NCBI GenBank assembly: GCA_045545575.1 | Contig: JAZQBE010000015.1 | Location: forward strand, 1 to 25,271 | Direction of reading: 5' to 3' | Length of the DNA: 25,271 nucleotides | Origin: Shuttleworthia sp045545575 | GTDB lineage: Bacteria > Bacillota > Clostridia > Lachnospirales > Lachnospiraceae | Part shown: piece after piece, positions 1-8,697 of the stretch | Layout: each line of letters starts with the position of its first letter | Position numbering within the stretch: position 1 is the first letter of the stretch | Notes under the pieces: model-generated | What the model was told of the DNA's origin: nothing | The model's database searches: none | What the model saw: the letters and a program-made list of their open reading frames with translations, nothing else | Made by a program: the position numbers and the translations under genes

Positions 1-63
1 GGCATCCGCACCGCGAACCGCATCACCGCTTACGCAAATCAGGCGGCAGGCATTCAACAATGA
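1..63 (+). CDS. 3' end of an upstream gene, product not recognised
   Basis: Reading from base 1 in frame 1 gives an open frame of 20 codons ending in TGA at 61-63 (last residues ...ANQAAGIQQ). It stops 8 bases before mutS, and the mutS ribosome binding site (GAGG) overlaps its stop codon, so the two are probably co-transcribed. In many Firmicutes the gene before mutS is miaB or a YlbF/YmcA-type protein, but 20 residues are too few to assign either. It could also be chance open frame; the tight spacing argues for a real gene end. Confidence 0.45.
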   Translation, partial: GIRTANRITAYANQAAGIQQ

Positions 64-71
64 GGTAATCC

Positions 72-2711
72 ATGGCTGAACTGACACCCATGATGGCCCA
101 GTATATGGAGGTCAAAAAACAATACAGCGACTGCATCCTGTTTTACCGTCTCGGTGACTTCTACGAGATGTTCTTCGACGACGCGAAAACCGCCTCCCGC
201 GAGCTGGAGCTGACGCTGACCGGCCGCGCCTGCGGACAGGAAGAGCGCGCGCCGATGTGCGGTGTTCCCTATCACGCGGTGGACGGGTATCTTTCCCGCC
301 TTGTATCGAAGGGATACAAAGTCGCCATCTGCGAACAGATGGAGGATCCGAGCCTGGCAAAAGGGCTTGTCAAACGCGAAGTCACCCGCATCGTCTCGCC
401 CGGTACGAACACCGAAACAAGCGCCCTCGACGAGGGCCGCAACAATTTCCTTCTGGGCATTGTCGCCACCGGGGAGAGCTTCGGCCTTTCGGTCTGCGAC
501 GTCTCTACGGGCTATTTCGCCGTGACGGAGCTGGAGGGCACCGGACGCCTGATGGACGAGATCATCCGGTATATGCCTTCGGAAATCGTCTGCAACGACG
601 CCTTCCTGCTGTGCGGGATCGATCCCGCGCAGCTGAAGGAACAGTTCGGCATTTTTCTGCAGACCTGTCCGGCCGCCCTGTTTTCCGACACGGAAGCGTC
701 GTCGGTCCTTTGCACCCATTTCGGGGTCACCGAGCCCTCGGTTCTCGGTCTGGCCGCCGGTTCCGCCGCCCTCGCCGCGGCCGGCGCGCTGCTGGCCTAT
801 CTGTCCAAAATGCAGATGGACAACGTATCGCAGGTTACGACGCTTTCGGTCTATGAAGGAAACCGCTACATGGTTCTCGACGCCGCGGCGCGGCGGAATC
901 TCGAGCTGACCGAAACCCTCCGCGAGAAAGAAAAGCGGGGAACCCTGCTGTGGGTATTGGACCGCACCAAAACCGCCATGGGCGCCCGCGCGCTGCGCAA
1001 CGCCCTGGTGCAGCCCCTGCTCGACGAAGAAGAGCTCGAACGGCGCTATGACGTCATCGACGAACTGAACGCCGCTTTTATGACGCGCGAAGAAATGCGG
1101 GAATACTTAGGCCCGGTCTACGACCTCGAGCGTCTTCTGACCCGCATCGCCATCGGAAGCGCCTCGCCGCGCGACCTGCTCGCGTTCTGCGGATCCGTGG
1201 AAATGCTGTCGCCGATCCGCGATCTGTTAAACGAGTTTTCGTCGGAAAACCTCCGCCGCCTGCGGGACGACCTCGACCCGCTGAAGGATCTGTACGAACT
1301 GATTTCTTCCTCCATTTCGGAGGACGCGCCGATCTCGGTTCACGAAGGAGGCATCATCAAAACCGGCTTTGACAGCGAAGTGGACCGGCTGCGCAAGGCC
1401 GGCACGGAAGGAAAAAGCTGGCTGGCGGACCTCGAATCGCGCGAGCGGGAGAGCACCGGCATCAAAAACCTGCGGGTCCGCTACAACCGCGTGTTCGGCT
1501 ACTATATCGAAGTGACGAATTCCTACCGTGACCTCGTGCCCGAACACTATATCCGCAAGCAGACCTTAGCCAACGCGGAACGGTTCTACACACCGGAACT
1601 GAAGGAACTCGAGGAAACCATTCTCGGCGCCCAGGACCGTCTCGAATCCCTGGAATACGGCATCTTTACCGATGTCCGCACCCGCATCGCGGACCAGGTC
1701 GCCCGGATCCAGAAAACGGCCAAGGCCGTCGCTTCCCTCGATGTCTATCTGTCCCTCGCGGTCGTCGCCCAGGCCAATCATTACTGCCGCCCGGTGCTGA
1801 ACCGCAAGGGCTCCATCGACATCCGCGGCGGACGGCATCCGGTGGTCGAGCAGATGATCGGTTCCCACGCCTTTGTGCCCAACGACGTGAAGCTCGACCG
1901 CAACGCCAACCGCGTCGCCATCATCACCGGCCCGAACATGGCCGGCAAATCGACCTATATGCGCCAGACCGCGCTGATCTGCCTGATGGCCCAGCTCGGC
2001 AGCTTCGTGCCCGCCTCATCCGCCAATCTGTGCATCAGCGACCGGATTTTCACCCGAGTCGGCGCCTCCGACGACCTCGCCAGCGGACAGAGCACCTTCA
2101 TGGTCGAGATGAGCGAGGTCGCGAATATCCTGAAAAACGCCACTCCGAACTCCCTGATCATCCTCGACGAGATCGGCCGCGGAACAAGCACCTACGACGG
2201 TCTTGCCATCGCTTGGGCCGTGGTGGAGCACATCGCCAATACCCGTCAGATCGGCGCGAAAACGCTGTTCGCGACCCATTACCACGAGCTGACGGAACTC
2301 GAGGGCAAAATTGACGGCATCCGCAATTACTCCATCGCCGTCAAGGAAAACGGGGAGGATATCGTCTTTCTGCGCCGGATCGTCAAAGGCGGCGCCGACA
2401 AGAGCTACGGCATCCAGGTGGCCCGGCTCGCCGGTCTGCCGGAATCGGTGCTGTTTCGGGCCAACGACATCTTAAAGGAACTCGGCACCAACGACCTCGT
2501 CCGCATCGTGCAAAGCATTCTGCCCGGCGAAAGCGCTTCTGCGAAACACCGGCCGGACGAAGTGGATTTAAACCAGATGTCCCTGTTTGATACCGTCGGA
2601 GACGACGCGATCATCGAGGAACTGAAAACCATGGACATCTCGTCCATGACGCCCCTCGACGCGCTGATCCGGCTGAACGAGCTGCAGAGCAAAGTGAAAA
2701 ACCGCTGGTAG
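72..2711 (+). CDS. mutS: DNA mismatch repair protein MutS
   Basis: MutS binds base mismatches and small loops as a dimer and, on ATP binding, becomes a sliding clamp that recruits MutL. At 879 aa it has the usual MutS1 length. The mismatch-recognition Phe-x-Glu is visible in the N-terminal domain (GDFYEMF, F30 and E32). The C-terminal ABC-type ATPase has a Walker A GPNMAGKST at about 620-628, Walker B ending ILDEIGRGTST, and the ATHYHEL switch/His region. The ATG at 72 follows a GAGG with about 7-base spacing. mutL starts 29 bases downstream, so the pair forms the usual mutS-mutL operon; the promoter lies outside the window. No odd residues seen. Confidence 0.97.
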   Translation: MAELTPMMAQYMEVKKQYSDCILFYRLGDFYEMFFDDAKTASRELELTLTGRACGQEERAPMCGVPYHAVDGYLSRLVSKGYKVAICEQMEDPSLAKGLVKREVTRIVSPGTNTETSALDEGRNNFLLGIVATGESFGLSVCDVSTGYFAVTELEGTGRLMDEIIRYMPSEIVCNDAFLLCGIDPAQLKEQFGIFLQTCPAALFSDTEASSVLCTHFGVTEPSVLGLAAGSAALAAAGALLAYLSKMQMDNVSQVTTLSVYEGNRYMVLDAAARRNLELTETLREKEKRGTLLWVLDRTKTAMGARALRNALVQPLLDEEELERRYDVIDELNAAFMTREEMREYLGPVYDLERLLTRIAIGSASPRDLLAFCGSVEMLSPIRDLLNEFSSENLRRLRDDLDPLKDLYELISSSISEDAPISVHEGGIIKTGFDSEVDRLRKAGTEGKSWLADLESRERESTGIKNLRVRYNRVFGYYIEVTNSYRDLVPEHYIRKQTLANAERFYTPELKELEETILGAQDRLESLEYGIFTDVRTRIADQVARIQKTAKAVASLDVYLSLAVVAQANHYCRPVLNRKGSIDIRGGRHPVVEQMIGSHAFVPNDVKLDRNANRVAIITGPNMAGKSTYMRQTALICLMAQLGSFVPASSANLCISDRIFTRVGASDDLASGQSTFMVEMSEVANILKNATPNSLIILDEIGRGTSTYDGLAIAWAVVEHIANTRQIGAKTLFATHYHELTELEGKIDGIRNYSIAVKENGEDIVFLRRIVKGGADKSYGIQVARLAGLPESVLFRANDILKELGTNDLVRIVQSILPGESASAKHRPDEVDLNQMSLFDTVGDDAIIEELKTMDISSMTPLDALIRLNELQSKVKNRW

Positions 2712-2740
2712 GAGAAATCACGAACCCGCAAGGAGATCCG

Positions 2741-4612
2741 ATGCATCCCATTCAACTGCTTTCTTCGGAAACCATCAATCTGATCGCCGCCGGCGAGGTC
2801 ATCGAACGGCCGGCTTCCGTCGTCAAGGAGCTGACGGAAAACGCCGTAGATGCCGGCGCCACGGCCGTCACCGTGGAAATCCGCGGCGGCGGAACCCGGT
2901 CCATCCGCGTGACGGACAACGGAAGCGGCATTCCGGCCGAAGAGGTGCGCACCGCGTTTCTGCGTCACGCCACCAGCAAGCTGACCGACGCGTCCGAGCT
3001 TTCCGGCATCCGCAGCCTCGGATTCCGCGGCGAGGCCCTCGCGTCGATTGCCGCCGCGGCCAGAACCGAAATCTATACGCGTCCCGCCGGCCAGCTTGTC
3101 GGAATTCACCGCGTCTGCGAAGGGGAGCAGGAACTGCTCTTTGAAGAAATCGGCATCCCCGCCGGCACGACGGTCATCGCGGAAGACCTCTTTTCGCGCA
3201 CCCCCGCCCGGCGCAAATTCCTGCGCTCCGAGCGTTCCGAAGCCAACGCCGTCGCAGAGCTTCTGACCCGGCTTTCGCTGTCCCGGCCAGAGATCTCGTT
3301 CCGCCTTGTTTCCGACGGAAAAGAAATCCTGAACACCAGCGGAAACGGACAGCTTGCCGACGTGATCTACCAGCTGTTCGGACGGGAAGCCGCCGGCCAG
3401 CTGATCCCGGTTTCCCAGGAAGGCACCCGTTTTACGGTAACCGGCTTTATCGGCTCGCCGCAGCTGACCCGCGGCAACCGCGGTCAGGAATATTTCTTCG
3501 TCGACGGCCGTGCCATCACGAGCCGTCTGCTTTCCTCCGCGGTGGAAGAGGGCTACAGCGGCTTTATCATGCAGCACCGGTTCCCCTTTGCCGTCCTGTT
3601 TTTCAGCTTCGAAACCGGCAGCGTGGACGTAAACGTGCATCCGGCCAAGGCCGAAGTCCGGTTTGACGATGACAGGACCCTGTCGGAAGACGTATCCCGC
3701 ATTGTTTCGACGGTACTGTCGGGCCGCGAAGACATCTTTTCCACGGCACCCGGTGCCGAGGAAAAAGAAAAGCCGGCCCTTCTGCCGCGCGGCGCAGAGC
3801 CCTTTGAGACGGCCCGTCTTTCGGAAATCAAAGAAACGCTCGGCCGCCGGCTCGAACAGGACAGTCCCTATCACCGCGTGTATACCGCGCCGGATCCGTC
3901 CGTCCTGGCGGTGCACGAACGCACGGCGCCGTCCCATGAACCTTCGCCGGCCGCAGAACCTTCGCCGGCCCCGGCGCCGCCCTTCATTCCGACGCCGTCC
4001 GGAGAGCAGCTGCGTTTTTTATCGGAAGAAGCCGCCGCACGCCACCGGATCATCGGCCAGTATCTCGGGACCTACTGGCTCGTGGAATACGATGAGAAGC
4101 TCTATATCATCGATCAGCATGCCGCCCACGAAAAGGTGCTGTACGAGCGGAAGATGAAGGAACTCCACAGCCACGCCGCGTCCTCCCAGAGCATCTCGCC
4201 GCCCGTCGTCGTGACCCTTTCCCCGTCGGAGGAGACGGCCTTTTTATCCGGAGCTGACGCGTTCCGTTCCCTGGGGTACGAAATTGAGCCCTTCGGCGGC
4301 CGGGATTATATGATCACCGCGATCCCGACGGATTTTCCGTCCATTGATCCGAAGGACCTGTTTCTGTCCGTCCTTTCGGATTTCCAGCAGGAACGCGGTT
4401 CCCGGGACAGTGAACTGCTGACGGAGAAAATCGCCTCCATGTCCTGCAAAGCCGCCGTCAAGGGAAATACACGGCTGTCCTTTGCGGAAGCCGACGCCCT
4501 GATCAAGGAACTGCTGTCGCTCGACAATCCCTACCATTGTCCCCACGGCCGCCCGACCATTATTGTCATGAACCGCTATGAAATCGAACGAAAATTCAAA
4601 CGCATTGTCTGA
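2741..4612 (+). CDS. mutL: DNA mismatch repair protein MutL (endonuclease type)
   Basis: MutL couples mismatch detection by MutS to strand incision. The N-terminal GHKL ATPase shows ENAVDAGA, DNGSGI and GFRGEAL. A Pro/Ala/Glu-rich linker lies at roughly 385-425. The C-terminal domain carries the metal-dependent nicking motif DQHA(x)2E(x)4E starting at D458, plus the zinc-site partners SCK (C569) and CPHGRP (C600). So this is the self-nicking MutL of bacteria that lack MutH, as in Bacillus. 623 aa is normal. The ATG at 2741 follows a clear AAGGAG. The last 35 bases overlap the start of miaA. Confidence 0.97.
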   Translation: MHPIQLLSSETINLIAAGEVIERPASVVKELTENAVDAGATAVTVEIRGGGTRSIRVTDNGSGIPAEEVRTAFLRHATSKLTDASELSGIRSLGFRGEALASIAAAARTEIYTRPAGQLVGIHRVCEGEQELLFEEIGIPAGTTVIAEDLFSRTPARRKFLRSERSEANAVAELLTRLSLSRPEISFRLVSDGKEILNTSGNGQLADVIYQLFGREAAGQLIPVSQEGTRFTVTGFIGSPQLTRGNRGQEYFFVDGRAITSRLLSSAVEEGYSGFIMQHRFPFAVLFFSFETGSVDVNVHPAKAEVRFDDDRTLSEDVSRIVSTVLSGREDIFSTAPGAEEKEKPALLPRGAEPFETARLSEIKETLGRRLEQDSPYHRVYTAPDPSVLAVHERTAPSHEPSPAAEPSPAPAPPFIPTPSGEQLRFLSEEAAARHRIIGQYLGTYWLVEYDEKLYIIDQHAAHEKVLYERKMKELHSHAASSQSISPPVVVTLSPSEETAFLSGADAFRSLGYEIEPFGGRDYMITAIPTDFPSIDPKDLFLSVLSDFQQERGSRDSELLTEKIASMSCKAAVKGNTRLSFAEADALIKELLSLDNPYHCPHGRPTIIVMNRYEIERKFKRIV

Positions 4613-5576
4613 GAACAGCCGCCGGCCCCTCGTCATCCTGACCGGTCCGACCGGCGTCGGAAAAACCGACCTGTCCATCGCGCTGGCCAAAGCCGTCGGC
4701 GGCGAGATCATCTCCGCCGATTCCATGCAGGTCTACCGCGGCATGGACATCGGCACGGCGAAGATCCGTCCGGAAGAGATGCAGGGGGTTCCCCATCATC
4801 TGATTGACGTTCTCGATCCGGGCGAACCCTTTGACGTCGTACGCTTTACCGCGCTTGCGCAGCAGGCCATTGAAGACATTGTAAGCCGCGGGCATCTGCC
4901 CGTCCTTGTCGGCGGAACCGGCTTTTATATTCAGGCGCTGCGCTACGGGGTGGATTTTTCCGAAAGCGACACCGACAGCGCGTACCGCCGCTCGCTGACG
5001 GAAGAGGCGCAGCGCATCGGCGCCGAAGCGCTTCACGAAAAGCTGCGGCAGATCGATCCGGAGGCCGCCGAAGCCATCCACCCGAACAACGTCCGCCGTG
5101 TCATCCGCGCCATCGAGTTTTTCCACATGTCCGGGATGCGGATTTCCGAGCACAACCGCCGCATGCGCACACAGCCCGACGTTTACAACAGCGTCTGCTT
5201 TGTGCTGACCATGGACCGGCAGAAGCTCTACGAACGGATCGATGCCCGGGTCGACAAAATGATGGAAGAGGGGCTGCTGTCCGAAGTGAAGCGCCTGTAC
5301 GACGCCGGCTACCGCCGCGGTCTGACCTCCATGCAGGGCCTCGGCTACAAGGAAATGCTCGACGTCCTTGACGGGAGCGTTTCCCTCGAAGACGCCGTGC
5401 TCACCTTAAAGCGCGACACCCGGCATTTCGCGAAGCGCCAGCTGACCTGGTTCGGCCGGGAACGCGACGTCCTGTGGCTGTCCAAGGACGAACACAGCGA
5501 AGCAGAGCTGCTTGAAATCATTCTGAAGGAACTGAAACGCCGGTCCATCGCGGCCGATGACAAAGGAGCACTATGA
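4578..5576 (+). CDS. miaA: tRNA dimethylallyltransferase MiaA
   Basis: MiaA transfers the dimethylallyl group from DMAPP to N6 of A37 in tRNAs reading UNN codons. Visible motifs are the P-loop GPTGVGKT near residue 23, the ADSMQVYRGMDIGTAK block with the catalytic Asp, VGGTGFY, VRRVIRAIE and the C-terminal KRQLTWFGRE. The ATG at 4578 lies inside the end of mutL and gives about 20 extra N-terminal residues. No good ribosome site precedes it, so translation is probably coupled to mutL. A TTG at 4605 is an alternative start that would give a more typical N-terminus. At 332 aa it is slightly long for the family. Confidence 0.95.
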   Translation: MKSNENSNALSENSRRPLVILTGPTGVGKTDLSIALAKAVGGEIISADSMQVYRGMDIGTAKIRPEEMQGVPHHLIDVLDPGEPFDVVRFTALAQQAIEDIVSRGHLPVLVGGTGFYIQALRYGVDFSESDTDSAYRRSLTEEAQRIGAEALHEKLRQIDPEAAEAIHPNNVRRVIRAIEFFHMSGMRISEHNRRMRTQPDVYNSVCFVLTMDRQKLYERIDARVDKMMEEGLLSEVKRLYDAGYRRGLTSMQGLGYKEMLDVLDGSVSLEDAVLTLKRDTRHFAKRQLTWFGRERDVLWLSKDEHSEAELLEIILKELKRRSIAADDKGAL

Positions 5577-6877
5577 AGACAAAGGAACTTGTCAGGCGGA
5601 TGTATGAACAGATGGGCATTTCCCCGTCCGTCCTCCGTTATGCCGAACGCGTCGAGGCGTCCTGCGCCGACCGCTTTGCGTCCATCGACGCGATGGCGGA
5701 ATACAATCAGCTGAAGGTTCTTTCCGCCATGCAGAAAAACCGTGTCAGCGCGGAATGCTTTTCCGGCACGACCGGCTACGGCTACAACGATCTCGGCCGC
5801 GAGGTCCTCGAAGCGGTTTACGCCGACTGTTTTCACGGCGAAGACGCGCTGGTCCGCCCGCAGATCACCTGCGGAACCCACGCCCTCGCCCTTGCGTTGA
5901 TGTCCAACCTGCGTCCCGGCGACGAACTGCTTTCACCGGTGGGCAAACCCTATGATACCCTCGAGGAAGTCATCGGCATCCGCCCCTCCGACGGGTCCCT
6001 CGCGGAATACGGCATTACCTACCGCCAGGTCGATCTGCTCGCGGACGGAACCTTCGACTACGAAGGCATCCGCAAAGCCCTGAATGAACGCACGAAGCTC
6101 GTGACCATCCAGCGGTCGAAGGGCTACCAGACCCGGCCGTCCTTCTCCGTCGACCAGATCGGCGAACTGATCGCCTTCATCCGTCAGTACGCCCCGGACG
6201 TCCGTGTCATGGTGGACAATTGTTACGGTGAATTCACCGAAGAAAAGGAACCCACCGACGTCGGCGCGGATCTGATCGTCGGATCGCTGATCAAAAACCC
6301 CGGCGGCGGCCTTGCCCCCATCGGCGGCTATCTGGTCGGCAGAAAGGATATGATCGAACGCGCCGCCCACCGGCTGACCTCGCCGGGCTTAGGCAAAGAA
6401 GTCGGCGCGTCCTTAGGCGTGCTGCCGTCCTTCTTCCAGGGGCTGTTTCTGGCGCCCGTCGTGACCGCCGCCGCGTTAAAAGGCGCCATTTTCGCGGCAA
6501 ACCTGTACCAGCCGCTGGGCTTTCCCGTACTGCCGGACAAGGATGAGGAACGCCATGACATCATCCAGGCCATCACCTTAGGGTCCGAAGAGGCCATGCT
6601 GGCGTTCTGCGCCGGCATTCAGGCCGCGGCGCCTGTGGACAGCTACGTCACGCCCGTTCCCTGGGCGATGCCGGGCTATGACAGCGACGTGATCATGGCA
6701 GCCGGCGCCTTCATTTCCGGATCCTCCATCGAACTGTCCTGTGACGGACCGGTCAAGGAACCCTACAACGTCTATTTTCAGGGCGGTCTGACCTGGCCCC
6801 ACGTCCATTACGGCATGGTCCTTTCACTGCAAAAACTGGTGGACGCTCACCTTGTACCGGAAGAATCCTTGTGTTAA
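5573..6877 (+). CDS. ynbB: PLP-dependent methionine gamma-lyase family protein (YnbB/aluminium-resistance type)
   Basis: A fold-type I PLP enzyme of the family named methionine gamma-lyase-like or aluminium resistance protein; its true substrate is not established for most members. Sequence marks are the cofactor-ring region TCGTHALALAL, the Asp of MVDNCYGEF, and the Schiff-base lysine in SLIKNPGGG (K241). The C-terminal YNVYFQGGLTWPHVHYG is typical of this family. 434 aa is close to full length. The start overlaps the miaA stop (ATGA) and follows AAAGGAG, indicating coupled translation in the mutS-mutL-miaA operon. This gene is often next to miaA or hfq in Firmicutes, from memory. Confidence 0.88.
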   Translation: MKTKELVRRMYEQMGISPSVLRYAERVEASCADRFASIDAMAEYNQLKVLSAMQKNRVSAECFSGTTGYGYNDLGREVLEAVYADCFHGEDALVRPQITCGTHALALALMSNLRPGDELLSPVGKPYDTLEEVIGIRPSDGSLAEYGITYRQVDLLADGTFDYEGIRKALNERTKLVTIQRSKGYQTRPSFSVDQIGELIAFIRQYAPDVRVMVDNCYGEFTEEKEPTDVGADLIVGSLIKNPGGGLAPIGGYLVGRKDMIERAAHRLTSPGLGKEVGASLGVLPSFFQGLFLAPVVTAAALKGAIFAANLYQPLGFPVLPDKDEERHDIIQAITLGSEEAMLAFCAGIQAAAPVDSYVTPVPWAMPGYDSDVIMAAGAFISGSSIELSCDGPVKEPYNVYFQGGLTWPHVHYGMVLSLQKLVDAHLVPEESLC

Positions 6878-6880
6878 GAT
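6852..6880 (+). promoter_or_regulatory. Candidate promoter for radC-mreB cluster
   Basis: TTGTAC, a 17-base spacer and TAAGAT, with TG one base before the -10 (extended -10). It overlaps the end of ynbB; transcription would begin near 6887, about 30 bases before radC. The -35 is weak (3 of 6), so this is a moderate candidate. It would separate the repair operon from the cell-shape cluster. Confidence 0.35.
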
Positions 6881-6916
6881 GAAGGGTACCGTAAGAAGAG
6901 AGGGAAAGGAAGAAAT

Positions 6917-7621
6917 ATGCCTAATCCCTCGAAAATGCGGCGTCGGTATCAGAACCAGGCGCCGTACGAACGCTTCGACCAGTTCGGAGCACAGTGCCTT
7001 TCCGACGCGGAACTGATCGCCATCGTTCTGCGCACCGGAACAGGCTCCTCGGACGCACTCGAAACCGCCCAGCGGCTGCTTTCCGACAACGGAAACTCCC
7101 TTGCGTCCTTAGCCCTCGTGCCGGTGCAGGAGCTTGAAAAAACGCCCGGCATCGGCCATGTCAAAGCCCGGCAGCTGCGCGCCCTGTTCGAACTGTCCAA
7201 GCGGACGTCCGCCGCCCGCCGGCGCGACAGCGTCCGCCTCGATTCCCCCGAATCGATCGCGGACTATTACATGGAGCAGATGCGCTACGAAGAGCGGGAG
7301 ACCCTTCGCATCCTGCTGTTTGACACCCAGCAGACCCTTCTGCGCGAGGAAGTTCTCTCCGTCGGAACCGTCAGCACCGCGCTGTTTTCGCCGCGCGACA
7401 TCCTGTGTTCCGCCGCGGCATGCAACGCCTCCAGCTACGTTCTGCTGCACAATCATCCCAGCGGAGATCCGCATCCGAGTCCCGAGGACCGGCTCGCGAC
7501 CAACCGTTTGGCGCGCGCCGGGCATATTACGGGTATCCTGCTTCGGGACCACATTATCATCGGAGACGGCGTCTACTACAGTTTTTCCCAGGCGCAGGCG
7601 CTGCCGCCTCCGGAAATCTGA
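6917..7621 (+). CDS. radC: RadC family protein (JAB/MPN+ domain)
   Basis: RadC proteins have an N-terminal helix-hairpin-helix region (here ELEKTPGIGHVKARQL) and a C-terminal JAB1/MPN+ metalloprotein fold. The metal motif is intact: HNHPSGDPHPSPED, with H178, H180, S188 and D191, preceded by the conserved EEVLSVGT. The biochemical role is unclear; an early link to DNA repair is doubted, and a nuclease or hydrolase activity has been proposed. 234 aa is the usual length. The ATG follows AAAGGAAG. radC directly before mreB is the standard order in Bacillus and clostridia. Confidence 0.93.
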   Translation: MPNPSKMRRRYQNQAPYERFDQFGAQCLSDAELIAIVLRTGTGSSDALETAQRLLSDNGNSLASLALVPVQELEKTPGIGHVKARQLRALFELSKRTSAARRRDSVRLDSPESIADYYMEQMRYEERETLRILLFDTQQTLLREEVLSVGTVSTALFSPRDILCSAAACNASSYVLLHNHPSGDPHPSPEDRLATNRLARAGHITGILLRDHIIIGDGVYYSFSQAQALPPPEI

Positions 7622-7683
7622 CGCGGTATACGTATGGAAATGCTGAGAACAAAAGAAAGAACTGTTATTTAAAGCGAGGAATC

Positions 7684-8697
7684 ATGGGGAATGCATTCGG
7701 CCTTGATCTTGGATCATGCAATCTGAAAATCTACAGTCTGAAAGAAAACAAAGTCCGGACAATGAAGAACACGATTGCCGTTGTGTCCCGCGACCAGATG
7801 TACGCATACGGCGACGAAGCCTACGGCATGTTTGAGAAATCGCCCGAGGCGATCGAGGTGTCCTTTCCCGTATCGGGCGGGGTGATCGCCGCGTTCAACG
7901 ATCTGCAGACCATGCTTTACGAGATCCTCGAAAACGACTGCGGCGCAAATGTCCGCCGCAGTGAAATCATCGTCGCCGTTCCTCACGATATTACAGAGGT
8001 CGAAAAGAAAGCCTTTTCCGACCTCTTTGTGCGGACGAAGATCCGCCCCCGGCGGATCCGGGTCTGCGAGAAACCGCTGGCCGCAGCCCTCGGGGCCGGT
8101 GTGGAGATCACGTCGTCCACCGGTGCCCTCGTCATCGATATCGGGGCGGACACGACGGAGATGTCTGTCGTGTCCTTAGGCGGCATTGTCCTTTCGGAAA
8201 TGCTTCCCTGGGGCGGGCGGCGGCTCGACGAAGCCATCATCCTGTATTTCCGCCGGAACCATCAGCTGATCATCGGCCAGAAAACCGCCATCCAGCTGAA
8301 GGAGCAGCTCGGCACCGCTGCCGCGGAGCGCCGGGACCGCCAGAAGATCGTCGGCCGCAACGTCGTCAGCGGCCTGCCCGTCACCTTCGAAGCGGAATCC
8401 GAGATGATCCGCGAAGCCATGGAAGAGGAGATCACCTCCTTCGGCCAGGCGGTCCGGCGGATGCTGGAAAAGATTCCCCCGGAACTGGCCAAGGACGTCG
8501 TTGCCGACGGCATGTACCTGTGCGGCGGCGGTGCGGCTCTTTTCGGTCTTCCGGCGTATCTGCAGGAACTGACCGATATCCAGGTCAATACCGTCGAAGA
8601 GGGTGCGGCGGCCGTTGCGGCCGGTCTCGGACGCATGGTGTCGGAAAAACGGTTTGCCGACTTCGGCAGCGAAATACGAGTAAGGATGTTTCGATAA
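7684..8697 (+). CDS. mreB: Rod shape-determining protein MreB
   Basis: Actin-like ATPase that forms membrane-bound filaments directing lateral wall synthesis with MreC, MreD, RodA and PBP2. The start at ATG 7684 (reading MGNAFGLDLGS...) follows GCGAGGA; upstream extension of the frame lacks family similarity. Actin motifs are phosphate-1 LDLGSCN, phosphate-2 DIGADTTE (D152-E159), SLGGIVLSEM and the adenosine motif LCGGGAALFG. The C-terminal LEKIPPELAKDVV block is typical. 337 aa is normal. Phosphate-2 reads GAD where Bacillus and E. coli have GGG. The stop abuts the mreC start (TAAATG). Confidence 0.95.
   Translation: MGNAFGLDLGSCNLKIYSLKENKVRTMKNTIAVVSRDQMYAYGDEAYGMFEKSPEAIEVSFPVSGGVIAAFNDLQTMLYEILENDCGANVRRSEIIVAVPHDITEVEKKAFSDLFVRTKIRPRRIRVCEKPLAAALGAGVEITSSTGALVIDIGADTTEMSVVSLGGIVLSEMLPWGGRRLDEAIILYFRRNHQLIIGQKTAIQLKEQLGTAAAERRDRQKIVGRNVVSGLPVTFEAESEMIREAMEEEITSFGQAVRRMLEKIPPELAKDVVADGMYLCGGGAALFGLPAYLQELTDIQVNTVEEGAAAVAAGLGRMVSEKRFADFGSEIRVRMFR

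Noticed and set aside
2405..3937. 510-codon open frame on the minus strand across mutS-mutL
   Set aside because: It is antisense to two strongly supported genes, has a Gly/Arg/Asp-heavy composition typical of GC-rich shadow frames, and shows no recognisable domain.
7405..7683. Upstream extension of the mreB frame inside radC
   Set aside because: The extension overlaps the conserved end of radC in another frame and gives no MreB-like sequence. The ATG at 7684 has a ribosome site and begins the family N-terminus.
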